DNA of 64,000 nt from UBA5018 sp947463165 (GCA_943371245.1 CALRTY020000001.1:372001-436000); one strand, 5' to 3'; shown: positions 7,721 through 17,046, counted from the first letter of the stretch. A program made the numbers and translations. Notes: generated by a model not told the origin, from the sequence alone.

Positions 7721-9640
7721 TCAAACCGCTAGGGCCTGACGAGACTCAAGGAGCAAGCTGGCACCAAAGCGCTCCAGGATGCGCTCGGACATCTGGGCTG
7801 GGGTGAGGCCCAGGGCCTCCTTGCTCTGTTTAGGGCTGGCATGGTCCACCAGCTGATCGGGGATCCCCAAGCGCAGCACGGGCACCAGCAGGCCGTGATC
7901 GCTGAGGCACTCGACCACGGCGGCGCCGAATCCGCCAGGCAGGGCTCCCTCCTCCATGGTGACCAGGCGACCGATGCGCTGGGCCAGCGGACGGATCAGG
8001 GCCTCGTCGAGGGGCCGCAGGAAACGGGCGTTGATCACCGCGGCCCGCACTCCCCGCTCCTGCAGCAGGCCGGCGGTGGCCAGGGCCGGGTAAACCATCG
8101 AGCCATAGGCAACGATCAACAGATCATCGCCATCGGTGAGCAGCTCACCCCTACCAATCTCCAGGGTTTCAAAGCCCTCTTCCGCCAGGGGCACCCCCTC
8201 GCCTTCCCCGCGGGGGATGCGGATGGCGCAGGGGCCGCTGTGGTGGATGGAGGTGACCAGCATGCGCTGCAATTCCCCCTCATCCTTAGGGGCCATCACC
8301 GTGAAATTGGGCACGGCGCGCAGGTAGCTGATGTCGTATTGGCCCTGGTGGGTGGGACCATCGGCGCCGACGATGCCGGCTCGATCCAACACGAAGGTGA
8401 CGGGCAAATTCTGAATGCCCACATCGTGAATCACCTGGTCGTAGGCGCGCTGCAGGAAGGTGCTGTAGATGGCAACCACCGGCTTGATGCCCTGGCAGGC
8501 CATGCCAGCCGCCATGGTCACGGCGTGCTGCTCGGCGATACCAACATCGAAATACTGGGCGGGCAGGGCCTTCTCCAGCAGATCCAGACCCGTACCTGTG
8601 GCCATGGCGGCGGTGATGCCGACCACGGATTGATCCTGCTCGCAGAGCTTCACCAGGGTTTGGCCAAACACCTTGGAGTAGCTGGGGGGCTTGGGCTTGC
8701 TGGAGGGATAGGCCTTGCCGGTGGCCAGATCAAAAGCATTTTGGGCGTGGTAGCCCACCTGATCCGCCTCCGCGTAGGCGTAGCCCTTGCCCTTGGTGGT
8801 GGCCACGTGCACCAGCACCGGGCCCTCATGGGCGTGGGCCTGTTGGAACACCCTCACCATGCCGGCGATGTCATGGCCATCAACCGGCCCCATGTAGGTG
8901 AAGCCCAGCTCCTCGAACACGGCCCCCAACTTGGGCACCGCCAGGCGCTTCATGCTCTCCTTGAGGGTTTTCAGCTCGCTGGGCAGCTCGCCGTGCAGGA
9001 AGGGCAGATGCTTGATCGCCTCCTCGGCGTTGTCCTGCAGAAATTGAATCGGCTTGCTCAACCGCATGCGGTTGAGGTGGGTGGAGAGGGCGCCCACCGG
9101 TGGGCTGATCGACATGTCGTTGTCGTTGAGCACCACCAGCAGCCTGGTTTTGGGCAGGTGGCCGGCGTGGTTGATCGCCTCTAGGGCCATGCCTCCGGTG
9201 AGGGCACCGTCGCCGATCACCGCCACACATTTGTAGTTGTCTTTAAAGCGGTCGCGGGCCAGGGCCATACCCAGAGCGGCCGAGATCGAGGTGGAGGCGT
9301 GGCCGGCACCAAAATGATCAAAGCGGCTCTCGCTGCGCTTCAGATAGCCGGCCACCCCGTCTTTCTGGCGCAGGGTATGGAAGTTGTTGTACCGACCGGT
9401 GATCAATTTGTGGGGATAGGCCTGGTGGCCCACATCCCAAACCACCTTGTCCCGATCCAAGTCCAGGGTCTGGTAGAGGGCCAGGGTGAGTTCCACCACC
9501 CCCAGTCCGGGTCCCAGGTGACCGCCGCTGGTGCTCACCACCTCAAGGTGACGCTCGCGGATCTGGCGAGCGATCTCCTCCAGTTCAGCGGTGCTGAGCC
9601 CGTGCAGCTGATTGGGATGACTCAGCTCGCTGAGATGCAT
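7721..9640 (-). CDS. dxs: 1-deoxy-D-xylulose-5-phosphate synthase
   Basis: A 639-residue, full-length thiamine-diphosphate enzyme that condenses pyruvate and glyceraldehyde 3-phosphate in the first step of the MEP isoprenoid pathway. Visible motifs: GGHLGPGLGVVELTLAL near the N-terminus, the ThDP motif GDGALTGGMALEAINHAG ending in LNDNDMSISP, and the transketolase-like pyrimidine domain with GIAEQHAVTMAAGMA and DRAGIVGADGPTHQG. The C-terminal transketolase domain is complete. It is divergent from ilvA, with 163 bp between starts. The FAD oxidoreductase gene follows on the same strand. Confidence 0.97.
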   Translation of the reverse strand: MHLSELSHPNQLHGLSTAELEEIARQIRERHLEVVSTSGGHLGPGLGVVELTLALYQTLDLDRDKVVWDVGHQAYPHKLITGRYNNFHTLRQKDGVAGYLKRSESRFDHFGAGHASTSISAALGMALARDRFKDNYKCVAVIGDGALTGGMALEAINHAGHLPKTRLLVVLNDNDMSISPPVGALSTHLNRMRLSKPIQFLQDNAEEAIKHLPFLHGELPSELKTLKESMKRLAVPKLGAVFEELGFTYMGPVDGHDIAGMVRVFQQAHAHEGPVLVHVATTKGKGYAYAEADQVGYHAQNAFDLATGKAYPSSKPKPPSYSKVFGQTLVKLCEQDQSVVGITAAMATGTGLDLLEKALPAQYFDVGIAEQHAVTMAAGMACQGIKPVVAIYSTFLQRAYDQVIHDVGIQNLPVTFVLDRAGIVGADGPTHQGQYDISYLRAVPNFTVMAPKDEGELQRMLVTSIHHSGPCAIRIPRGEGEGVPLAEEGFETLEIGRGELLTDGDDLLIVAYGSMVYPALATAGLLQERGVRAAVINARFLRPLDEALIRPLAQRIGRLVTMEEGALPGGFGAAVVECLSDHGLLVPVLRLGIPDQLVDHASPKQSKEALGLTPAQMSERILERFGASLLLESRQALAV

Positions 9641-9803
9641 GCACCCACCAAACAGTGGAGATCAATGTAGGAGGCGCCCCGGAGCGGTGGAGTGGTCCTG
9701 ACACCTTTCTCTCAAAGCCACTGGCCAGGCCAGACCCGGCTCAGCAGCCGCTTGGGGCCGCCGCAATCCCAGCCCAGCCCTGACAGTGGGCAAAACTAGA
9801 TCC

Positions 9804-11672
9804 ATGGCCGAGCTTCCCAGCCCCCCCCCTGACGCCAGCGCCGCGAGCAGCGAATCCGCTGTTGACACGCCGCAGTCGGTTGTCTTTGCCGACTCGCCTG
9901 CCAGTCACCCCCCTGGGCCAATCGAGCCAAAGCCGGCCAGCGGTGGCCAGCAGAGCGAACCTGGCGCCCCACAGCCCCCAGGCTCGCTAACCACCACCGA
10001 CTATCTGCAGCGGATCCTGCGGGCCCGCGTCTATGACGTGGCCATCGAGTCGCCCCTGGATGCGGCCCCCGCCCTGTCGGCCCGCATCGCCAACAGGGTG
10101 CTGCTGAAACGAGAAGACCTGCAACCGGTGTTCAGTTTCAAGCTGCGGGGCGCCTACAACAAGATGGCGGGCCTCAGCGCCGAGGAGTTGGCGCGGGGCG
10201 TGATTGCCGCCAGCGCCGGCAATCACGCCCAGGGAGTGGCCCTCGGGGCCCAGACCCTAGGTTGCCGGGCCGTGATCGTGATGCCTGTCACCACCCCCGA
10301 GGTAAAGGTGAAGGCGGTGCTGAATCGCGGCGCCGAGGTGGTGCTGCACGGCGACAACTACGACGCCGCCTGCAGCGAGGCCTGGCGACTCGCCGCGGAA
10401 CGGGGCCTCAGCTTCATCCACCCCTTCGACGACCCGGATGTGATCGCCGGCCAGGGCACCATCGCCCTGGAGATCCTGCGCCAGTGTTCGCAGCCACCGG
10501 ATGTGATCTACGTGGCCGTGGGCGGCGGTGGCCTGATTGCCGGCATCGGGGCCTACGTGAAGGCGCTCTGGCCCCAGGTGCAGATCGTTGGCGTTGAGCC
10601 CGTGGATGCCGATGCGATGACCCGCTCGCTGGCGGCCGGCAGGCGGGTGCGGCTGGAGCAGGTGGGGCTGTTCGCCGATGGCGTGGCCGTGCGCCAGGTG
10701 GGCGAGCACAGCTTTGCGATCGCCCGCCAGGTGGTGGATCGCATGGTCACTGTTACCACCGATGAGATTTGCGCCGCGATCAAAGATGTTTTCGAAGACA
10801 CCCGCTCGATCCTGGAGCCAGCCGGTGCCCTGGCGGTGGCCGGCATGAAGGTTGACGTGGCCGCCCGGCAGCTGCGTCAACTGCAACTGGTGGCGGTCAC
10901 CTGTGGCGCCAACATGAACTTCGATCGGTTGCGCTTCGTGGCGGAGCGGGCCGAGTTGGGCGAGGAAAGGGAGGCGATGCTGGTGGTGGAAATCCCGGAG
11001 CGGCCCGGCAGCCTCCGGCGCTTCTGCCAGACGCTGGGGAGCCGCAGCCTCACTGAGTTTAGCTATCGCATGGCCGATTCAAGCCATGCCCATATATTTG
11101 TTGGCGTACAAATTCGCGGCACAGCTGATACAGCAGAGCTGATGGCCGAGTTACAGGCAGCGGGCTTTCCCTGCCTGGATCTGAGCCACAACGAGCTGGC
11201 AAAACTGCACCTGCGCCACATGGTGGGGGGCCGCCTTACCACCAGCCAGGCCGGCGTTGACGCTAGACTGGTCTCGGCAAATGAAGCACCAGCGGCTGCC
11301 ATAACCGCAGCAGAAAGATCAGCGGCTGAGCTGTCAACAACTGGGCCGGCCCGGGAACTGCTCTACCGCTTTGAGTTTCCCGAAAAGCCGGGAGCGTTGA
11401 TGGCCTTCGTAAACGCCCTGCAGGCTGATTGGAATATCAGCATTTTTCACTACCGCAACCACGGCGCCGACGTCGGTCGCATCGTGGTGGGGGTGCAGGT
11501 ACCCGACGGCGACCGCCAGCAATGGCAACTATTCCTTGACGGGCTTGGCTACAGGTACCAAAACGAGAGTGACAACCCCGCCTATAACCTGTTCCTCGGG
11601 CCCAGCGTTACCAGCCTGCCCGATCTGGCCGCCGCAGGCCAGCCAGGCCCAGCAGGCCCCCTGGAACAATGA
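9804..11672 (+). CDS. ilvA: Threonine ammonia-lyase (threonine dehydratase), biosynthetic
   Basis: A 622-residue PLP enzyme that deaminates threonine to 2-oxobutanoate, the entry step to isoleucine. The PLP lysine is in SFKLRGAYN (Lys113), the phosphate-binding loop is AVGGGGLIAG, and the two C-terminal ACT-like regulatory domains are visible (around EIPERPGSLRRFC and FEFPEKPGALMAFVNAL). Two oddities stand out: a ~70-residue Pro/Ser-rich N-terminal extension before the catalytic domain, and an Ala/Ser-rich insert of about 40 residues between the two ACT-like domains. I chose the ATG at 9804 over an earlier in-frame codon at 9786. Its stop overlaps the scpB start by 4 bp. Confidence 0.95.
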   Translation: MAELPSPPPDASAASSESAVDTPQSVVFADSPASHPPGPIEPKPASGGQQSEPGAPQPPGSLTTTDYLQRILRARVYDVAIESPLDAAPALSARIANRVLLKREDLQPVFSFKLRGAYNKMAGLSAEELARGVIAASAGNHAQGVALGAQTLGCRAVIVMPVTTPEVKVKAVLNRGAEVVLHGDNYDAACSEAWRLAAERGLSFIHPFDDPDVIAGQGTIALEILRQCSQPPDVIYVAVGGGGLIAGIGAYVKALWPQVQIVGVEPVDADAMTRSLAAGRRVRLEQVGLFADGVAVRQVGEHSFAIARQVVDRMVTVTTDEICAAIKDVFEDTRSILEPAGALAVAGMKVDVAARQLRQLQLVAVTCGANMNFDRLRFVAERAELGEEREAMLVVEIPERPGSLRRFCQTLGSRSLTEFSYRMADSSHAHIFVGVQIRGTADTAELMAELQAAGFPCLDLSHNELAKLHLRHMVGGRLTTSQAGVDARLVSANEAPAAAITAAERSAAELSTTGPARELLYRFEFPEKPGALMAFVNALQADWNISIFHYRNHGADVGRIVVGVQVPDGDRQQWQLFLDGLGYRYQNESDNPAYNLFLGPSVTSLPDLAAAGQPGPAGPLEQ

Positions 11673-12475
11673 GCACAAATTCCGATCTCTCCAGCACGCC
11701 TATTTATGGCGCGCCAGGATCCAGTGCGCCAATTTCCAATGCGCCGGCATCTAATAAGCCGGAATCTAGTGCGCCGGAATCTAATGAGCCGGAATCAAGT
11801 TTGCCGGGATCCAGCGCCGCCGTGCAAAGGTCGCAGGCCGCCGCCTTGATCGCGGCTATACCGCTATCTTTACCGGCCCGGATCGAGGCGATTCTCTATC
11901 TCAAGGGCAAGCCCCTCTCCCTGGCTGAAATCGCCGAAATCGCCGGGGTTAATCGCGAGGAGGCGGAGCTGGGTCTACTCACCTTGATGGCCGACTACGC
12001 CCACCGCGACACGGCCCTGGAGATTCGCCAGGAGGGGCGCAACTACGGGCTGCAGCTGCGGGAAAGCCTCGGGGATTTGGTACAAAACCTGCTGCCGCTG
12101 GATCTCTCCACGGCGGCTCTGCGCACCCTGGCCACGATCGCCCTGAAAAAACGCATCTTGCAGTCGGAGTTGGTGGATCTACGCGGCTCCGGCGCCTATG
12201 ACCACATCAAGGAATTGGTGGCCCAGAACTTCATCGAGCGCAAGCGCCAGAGCGAAGGTCGCTCCTACTGGCTCAGCCTCACAGACAAGTTCCATCGCAC
12301 CTTCGCCATCAACGCCACAGAACAGCAATCTGAACAGAAGTCTGGTCAGCAGTCGGGCCAGGCCGGCTCCAAGCGCCAGAGGCCAAAGGCGGCGGAAGCA
12401 CCACTGGATCTAGGCAGGGATCCGGTCAGGGATCCAGGCAGCGATCCAGGGGCCCCTGGGCCAGCCGGCGGCTAG
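11669..12475 (+). CDS. scpB: Segregation and condensation protein B
   Basis: A 268-residue protein whose residues ~70-215 match ScpB, the winged-helix kleisin-associated subunit of the SMC-ScpAB chromosome condensation complex. Diagnostic segments are ARIEAILYLKGKPLSLAEIA, LSTAALRTLATIALKKRI and RGSGAYDHIKELVAQNFIE (the winged-helix B part). The start overlaps the ilvA stop (ATGA), so the two genes are likely translationally coupled. The first ~60 residues are an in-frame pentapeptide-period repeat (PESSA/PESNE-like) and the C-terminal ~55 residues are Gln/Ser- then Asp/Pro-rich; both look disordered and are not part of the family fold. Confidence 0.9.
   Translation: MSTNSDLSSTPIYGAPGSSAPISNAPASNKPESSAPESNEPESSLPGSSAAVQRSQAAALIAAIPLSLPARIEAILYLKGKPLSLAEIAEIAGVNREEAELGLLTLMADYAHRDTALEIRQEGRNYGLQLRESLGDLVQNLLPLDLSTAALRTLATIALKKRILQSELVDLRGSGAYDHIKELVAQNFIERKRQSEGRSYWLSLTDKFHRTFAINATEQQSEQKSGQQSGQAGSKRQRPKAAEAPLDLGRDPVRDPGSDPGAPGPAGG
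11714..11818 (+). repeat. Seven 15-bp tandem repeats in frame in the ScpB N-terminus
   Basis: Seven 15-bp units with consensus CCGGAATCTAATGCG give repeated pentapeptides such as PISNA, PASNK, PESSA, PESNE, PESSL and PGSSA. Because the unit length is a multiple of three, expansion or contraction keeps the reading frame. Confidence 0.9.
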
Positions 12476-12532
12476 GAACAGGCTGCATAGAGTCGGGCCT
12501 ATCGCCTCCTGCGCATCGCTGCGCCACCTTCC

Positions 12533-12817
12533 ATGGAAAGCCTCGGTTTCCTGCTGCAAGTCTTGGGCCAAACCATCAGCATCTACACCCTGGTGCTGCT
12601 GGTGCGGGTGCTGTTGAGCTGGTTCCCCAACCTGGACTGGAGCAACCCGATCCTGACCACGGTGAGTTCGATCACCGATCCCTACCTGAATGCCTTCCGC
12701 GGCCTGATCCCGCCCCTGGGCGGCCTGGATCTCTCGGCCATCCTGGCTTTTTTAACCCTGCAGCTGCTGCAAACCCTGCTGGAGGTGGCAGGGGGCTACC
12801 TGGGCTACGGCATCTGA
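12533..12817 (+). CDS. YggT-family membrane protein
   Basis: A 94-residue protein with two transmembrane segments separated by the conserved LLSWFPNLDWSNPILTTVSS and ITDPYLNAFRGLIPPLGGLD stretches. This is the standard YggT (Ycf19-like) layout. In cyanobacteria and plastids these proteins are linked to thylakoid or nucleoid organisation and cytochrome b6 assembly (family knowledge, not shown here). It lies 57 bp after scpB and its stop codon directly abuts the stop codon of the minus-strand gene at 12818, with no spacer. Confidence 0.88.
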   Translation: MESLGFLLQVLGQTISIYTLVLLVRVLLSWFPNLDWSNPILTTVSSITDPYLNAFRGLIPPLGGLDLSAILAFLTLQLLQTLLEVAGGYLGYGI

Positions 12818-13294
12818 TCAGCCGGCCAGGGCCTGCTCCAGCGGCAGCAGATCATCGCCAGCCCCGGCCCGGCTGCGCACCGGTGCGTTGAAGCCCCTTG
12901 CCTTCACCTTCTGGAAACTGAGCGGTCCGGGGGTACCCGCCGGCACCGATACCCTTAGGGCGAAATCTGAGCTGCCAGGGGGTACATCGCCGATCGAACC
13001 CACCCGGCTGCGGTTCTGCAACACCGGTTCGCCGCTGGCATCGAGGATCAGGGCGAATACATCGGTGTCCACCACTGGCTTACGGCCCGGGTTGTTCACC
13101 TGGCCGCGCAGGGCGTAGCAACTGGCACCCGTGGGCCGGCTCAGCTCCAGCTGGCTAGCCACATCCGCCGGGGGGCAGGGTTCCAGGCTCACCCCGCTAA
13201 CGATCAACTCTGCGGCCCAGCTGGCCTGGGGAACCGCTAGCAGCACGGCCGCCACCACAGCAGACCAGATCAGACCCCAGAACAGACGCTTCAC
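12818..13294 (-). CDS. Secreted protein of unknown function
   Basis: A 158-residue protein with a clear signal peptide: Lys-Arg start, hydrophobic core WSAVVAAVLLAV and an Ala-Ser-Trp-Ala-Ala cleavage region near residue 28. The mature part, with LRGQVNNPGRKPVVDTDVFALILDASGEPV, has the look of a small beta-sandwich domain of the FxLYD type (weak inference). Two cysteines, in EPCPP and ASCYALRG, could form a disulfide. It overlaps the MazG-like gene by 4 bp and is its downstream partner. Confidence 0.7.
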   Translation of the reverse strand: MKRLFWGLIWSAVVAAVLLAVPQASWAAELIVSGVSLEPCPPADVASQLELSRPTGASCYALRGQVNNPGRKPVVDTDVFALILDASGEPVLQNRSRVGSIGDVPPGSSDFALRVSVPAGTPGPLSFQKVKARGFNAPVRSRAGAGDDLLPLEQALAG

Positions 13295-13635
13295 CGCTGG
13301 TCGCCATCACCAGAAATCACGTTACGGGCGGCGCGGCTGGCCAGCTTGTCCAGGTTGGCCGTGGCAATGGCATCGAGCTCGAGCCCCAGCTCGCTGGCCA
13401 GTTGAGCCACGTACCAGAGCACGTCGCCCAGTTCCAGCTTCAAAGCCTCGATCACCTCGGCATCAAAACTGCCGCCCCGGTCGCGGATCACCTTCTTCAC
13501 CTTGTCGGCCACCTCGCCCGCCTCACCGCAGAGACCGAGGGTGGGATAGATCGGATTGCTGCCCACGGCTGGGTATAGGGCTGTGTCCCGCGCCCTTAGC
13601 TGATAGTTGCGAAAGTCCAACAGGAGCAGCGCCAA
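13291..13635 (-). CDS. MazG-like nucleotide pyrophosphohydrolase
   Basis: A 114-residue single-domain all-alpha NTP pyrophosphatase. The metal-binding pattern is visible as EAGEVADKVKK (first helix) and ELGDVLWYVAQLASELG (second helix), the ExxE...ExxD arrangement of MazG-fold enzymes. These hydrolyse non-canonical or excess nucleoside triphosphates. It is shorter than the two-domain MazG of E. coli and resembles stand-alone MazG-like proteins. It is divergent from pyk, only 41 bp from the pyk start, so the two promoters must overlap. The N-terminus is uncertain: Met-Ala-Leu-Leu-Leu-Leu-Asp-Phe is the earliest start. Confidence 0.85.
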   Translation of the reverse strand: MALLLLDFRNYQLRARDTALYPAVGSNPIYPTLGLCGEAGEVADKVKKVIRDRGGSFDAEVIEALKLELGDVLWYVAQLASELGLELDAIATANLDKLASRAARNVISGDGDQR

Positions 13636-13676
13636 AGAGGGGCGATGGTAGTTTCCGAGCTACCAATGGCATCCCC

Positions 13677-15113
13677 ATGCCCAAGCCCGATCTCATGCGT
13701 CGCACCAAGATCGTGGCCACCATCGGCCCTGCCACCGAATCCCCGGAGCGGCTGCGCCAGCTGATCGAGGCCGGTGCCACCACCTTCCGGCTGAATTTTT
13801 CCCATGGCGACCACAGCGAGCATGCCGCCCGCATCGCCACGATTCGCCAGGTGGCCGCCTCCCTAGGCGTGCACGTGGGCATCCTGCAGGACCTGCAGGG
13901 CCCCAAGATTCGTCTCGGCCGCTTTGCCGATGGCCCGATCACCTTGGCCAAGGGGGATCCCTTCAGCCTCACCTCCCGGCAGGTGGCATGCACCAGGGAA
14001 ATCGCCACAGTCACCTACGACAAGCTCACCGACGAGGTGCTGCCTGGCAGCCGCATCCTGCTGGATGACGGCCGGGTGGAGATGGTGGTGGAGGGGGTTG
14101 ATCAAGCCGAGCAAAACCTTCACTGCAGGGTCACCGTGGGCGGGGTGCTCTCCAACAACAAGGGGGTGAACTTCCCCGATGTGCAGCTCTCGATCCGGGC
14201 CCTCACCGACAAGGACCGCACCGATTTGGCCTTCGGGCTGGAGCAGGGGGTGGACTGGGTGGCGCTCAGCTTTGTGCGCAACCCCTCCGACATGCTGGAG
14301 ATCAAAGAGCTGATCGCCGGCCATGGCCATGCCACGCCAGTGGTGGCAAAAATTGAAAAATTTGAAGCCATCGATCAAATCGATGACATCCTGCATCTCT
14401 GCGATGGGGTGATGGTGGCCCGCGGCGACCTGGGGGTGGAGATGCCCGCCGAGGAGGTGCCGCTGCTGCAAAAGGAACTGATCCGCAAGTGCAACAGCCT
14501 CGGGATCCCGGTGATCACCGCCACCCAAATGCTCGACTCGATGGTCAGCTGCCCGCGGCCCACCCGCGCCGAGGTGAGTGATGTGGCCAACGCGATTCTC
14601 GATGGCACCGACGCGGTGATGCTCTCCAATGAGAGCGCCGTGGGGGACTTCCCAGTGGAAGCCGTGGCCACCATGGACACGGTGGCCCGCCGGATTGAGC
14701 GCGACTACCCGCGCCGAATCCTGGACAGCCACATGGCCACCACAATCCCTAATGCGATCTGTCAGGCGGTGAGCACAGTGTCGCGGCAGCTGAATGCGGC
14801 CGCCATCTTGCCCCTCACCAACAGCGGTGCCACGGCTCGCAATGTGAGCAAGTTTCGGCCAAGCACCCCCATCTTGGCGATCACCAACGACGACAAGGTG
14901 GCCCGCCAACTGCAGTTGGTCTGGGGGGTGCATCCCCTGTTGGTGGATGAGATGAACTCCTCCTCCAGCACCTTCCTCGAAGCGATGCGGTTAGCCCGCC
15001 AACAGGGCCTGTTGGCGGATGGGGATCTGGTGGTTCAAACCGCCGGCAGTGCTTCGGGAGTCAGCGGTTCCACCGATCTGCTCAAGGTGGCCCTGGTCAG
15101 CAGCGAGGGCTAG
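13677..15113 (+). CDS. pyk: Pyruvate kinase
   Basis: A 478-residue enzyme that converts phosphoenolpyruvate and ADP to pyruvate and ATP. Motifs: RRTKIVATIGPATESPE at the N-terminus, the substrate loop RLNFSHGDHSEHA, the catalytic lysine segment VVAKIEKFEAIDQIDDI, the magnesium-binding VARGDLGVEMPAEEVPLLQK and ATQMLDSM. The C-terminal domain is complete with LPLTNSGATARNVSKFRP. The frame is open far upstream, but that region is antisense to the MazG-like gene; ATG at 13677 (or 13695) is the sensible start. Confidence 0.96.
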   Translation: MPKPDLMRRTKIVATIGPATESPERLRQLIEAGATTFRLNFSHGDHSEHAARIATIRQVAASLGVHVGILQDLQGPKIRLGRFADGPITLAKGDPFSLTSRQVACTREIATVTYDKLTDEVLPGSRILLDDGRVEMVVEGVDQAEQNLHCRVTVGGVLSNNKGVNFPDVQLSIRALTDKDRTDLAFGLEQGVDWVALSFVRNPSDMLEIKELIAGHGHATPVVAKIEKFEAIDQIDDILHLCDGVMVARGDLGVEMPAEEVPLLQKELIRKCNSLGIPVITATQMLDSMVSCPRPTRAEVSDVANAILDGTDAVMLSNESAVGDFPVEAVATMDTVARRIERDYPRRILDSHMATTIPNAICQAVSTVSRQLNAAAILPLTNSGATARNVSKFRPSTPILAITNDDKVARQLQLVWGVHPLLVDEMNSSSSTFLEAMRLARQQGLLADGDLVVQTAGSASGVSGSTDLLKVALVSSEG

Positions 15114-15154
15114 TTAGCTGCCAGCCTGGGGGCACCGCCAGAGCAACTGCGTCG

Positions 15155-16471
15155 ATGGCCGCCTCTAACTTGCCCCCAGGCGAAACCGGTTTGTCACCTG
15201 GCGAACCCGGTTTGCCCCTGCGGGAGCCCGGTTTGCCCCTGCGGGAGCCAAAGCTGGCCTTCGGGGAAACCGTGGCCATGGCCCTCTCCACTTTGAGAGC
15301 CAACCGGCTGCGCAGCCTGCTCACCATGCTGGGCATCATCATCGGCAATGCCTCGGTGATCACCCTGGTGGGGGTGGGCAAAGGTGCCCAAAACCTGGCC
15401 GAAAGTCAGCTCAGCAGCCTGGGCGCCAACGTGCTGTTCGTGGTGCCCGGCAATAACGACACCCGCCGCCAGGGGATCGACTTCCCAAAAACCCTGGTGC
15501 TTGAGGATGCCAAGGCGATTGCCAGCCAGGTGCCCAGCGTCAAGCTTGTGGCTCCCCAGATCACCCTCAGCGAGGTGATACAGGCGCGCGGCAACAGTGT
15601 TTCCGCAAGTGTTTCTGGCGTGACGCCGGAATTTCTCACAGTGCGCCAGTTTGATCTGGGCCGGGGGCGCTTCTTCAGCCAAGCCGATCTCGACTCGGCC
15701 CGCAATCTCGCCGTGATTGGCCCCGATCTGGCCGCAAAGATCTTTCCCGGTCGATCGGCCCTGGGCCGGGTGCTGCGCATTCGCAATCTCCCCTTTGAAG
15801 TGATCGGGGTGCTGCGGCCCAAGGGGGCTGTTTTTGGCCAAAACCAGGATGAGGCTGCCTACATCCCCCTCAGCGCCATGGTGAGCCAACTGAGCGGCCG
15901 CGATTCCACCTACGGCGTCAGCTTGAACTTCATCAGCGTGGAGGCCCGCGATGAGGACAGCACCAATGCGGCCGCCTTCCAGATCACCAACCTGCTGCGT
16001 CAACGCCATCGCATCTTGCGGGAGGACGATTTTGCAGTGCGCTCCCAGAAGGACGCACTGACGATCGTCAGCTCGATCACCTCAGGCCTCACTTTGATGT
16101 TGGCCGCGATCGGCTCGATTTCCCTGCTGGTGGGCGGCATCGGCATCATGAACATCATGCTCGTATCGGTGAGTGAACGCACCTCTGAAATCGGCCTGCG
16201 CAAGGCCCTTGGCGCCCGCAGCGGCGATGTACTGCTGCAGTTTCTGGTGGAATCTCTGGTGCTTGCCAGCCTTGGTGGTGCCATCGGCACGGCGATGGGC
16301 ATGGGCGCCGTGAGCCTGGTGGCACTGCTCACCCCCCTGCCGGCCAGCATCTCTGCGGGTGCCGTACTGGTTACCGTGGGCCTATCGGGCTCGATCGGCC
16401 TGTTCTTCGGCGTGGTGCCGGCAAAGCGGGCCGCCAACCTTGATCCAATCGTGGCCCTACGCAGCGTTTAG
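15155..16471 (+). CDS. MacB/FtsX-family ABC transporter permease
   Basis: A 438-residue protein with the MacB topology: one N-terminal transmembrane segment (LRSLLTMLGIIIGNASVITLVGVG, split by charged residues), a large periplasmic domain (~80-300), then three C-terminal transmembrane segments containing GGIGIMNIMLVSVSERTSEI and LRKALGARSGDVLLQF. These permeases work as mechanotransmitters for a separate ATPase and a TolC-type duct. No ATPase is adjacent, so its partner is elsewhere. The first ~40 residues are a seven-residue repeat not found in the family. An internal start at 15278 (Met-Ala-Leu-Ser) would give a normal N-terminus. Confidence 0.88.
   Translation: MAASNLPPGETGLSPGEPGLPLREPGLPLREPKLAFGETVAMALSTLRANRLRSLLTMLGIIIGNASVITLVGVGKGAQNLAESQLSSLGANVLFVVPGNNDTRRQGIDFPKTLVLEDAKAIASQVPSVKLVAPQITLSEVIQARGNSVSASVSGVTPEFLTVRQFDLGRGRFFSQADLDSARNLAVIGPDLAAKIFPGRSALGRVLRIRNLPFEVIGVLRPKGAVFGQNQDEAAYIPLSAMVSQLSGRDSTYGVSLNFISVEARDEDSTNAAAFQITNLLRQRHRILREDDFAVRSQKDALTIVSSITSGLTLMLAAIGSISLLVGGIGIMNIMLVSVSERTSEIGLRKALGARSGDVLLQFLVESLVLASLGGAIGTAMGMGAVSLVALLTPLPASISAGAVLVTVGLSGSIGLFFGVVPAKRAANLDPIVALRSV
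15182..15265 (+). repeat. Four 21-bp tandem repeats in frame at the MacB-like N-terminus
   Basis: Four 21-bp units give the heptapeptides ETGLSPG, EPGLPLR, EPGLPLR and EPKLAFG. The middle two differ at a single base. The period is a multiple of three and the array lies just before the true start of family similarity, so it could also be untranslated leader. Confidence 0.88.
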
Positions 16472-16591
16472 GGGGCCATCACCGCACCCAAATCCGAAGA
16501 AAGCCAGGAAGTTCTCAAAATCGTTTCAACGGCCACCAAGCCCTGGACTCAGGGGGTGGCTTGATAGGAGCTAGCGAGGCAAAAGGAGTCG

Positions 16592-16909
16592 ATGAATTTG
16601 GCCTGTGGCTACCGCAACAGCTCCGATCAGATGGTGATCATCCGCTGTGCTGGCGAGGATGGCTTCTACTTAGAGCGGGTGGTGTTCCCCTTCGAGCTGC
16701 TCACCTTTGAATGCCCTCCCCAGAGTGAACTGGAGATCTGGACCCATGGGCTGGGAGGGGCCCAGCTGCTGGAGCGCCTGACCAGCCAAGAGCTGCTGCT
16801 CGAAGCCTGCCATGGCCCCGTGCCGCTGGAAATGATCTCCTCCCAGGCTGGCGCCAGGCTGGAACTGGCAGAGGAGGAACCATTCATCCCCTGGGCCACG
16901 GCAGGTTGA
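16592..16909 (+). CDS. DUF1830 protein
   Basis: A 105-residue soluble protein matching the cyanobacterial DUF1830 family: CGYRNSSDQMVIIRC at the start, then FYLERVVFPFELLTFECPP and LEIWTHGLGGAQLLERL. The function is unknown. It lies upstream of ftsH in the same direction, separated by 137 bp, so linkage to ftsH is positional only. Confidence 0.85.
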   Translation: MNLACGYRNSSDQMVIIRCAGEDGFYLERVVFPFELLTFECPPQSELEIWTHGLGGAQLLERLTSQELLLEACHGPVPLEMISSQAGARLELAEEEPFIPWATAG

Positions 16910-17046
16910 TGGGCTTTTTTGCCCGCCATTTTGCTGAGACTCTGGCTGATAGCAGCCTGTAAAAGCAGCGCCCCCGGCGGCCTGCCCGCAGCAGGCTGAA
17001 GCACCGTTACATTGGTTAAGAATTCCCAACAGCAGGCTTGCAGCCC

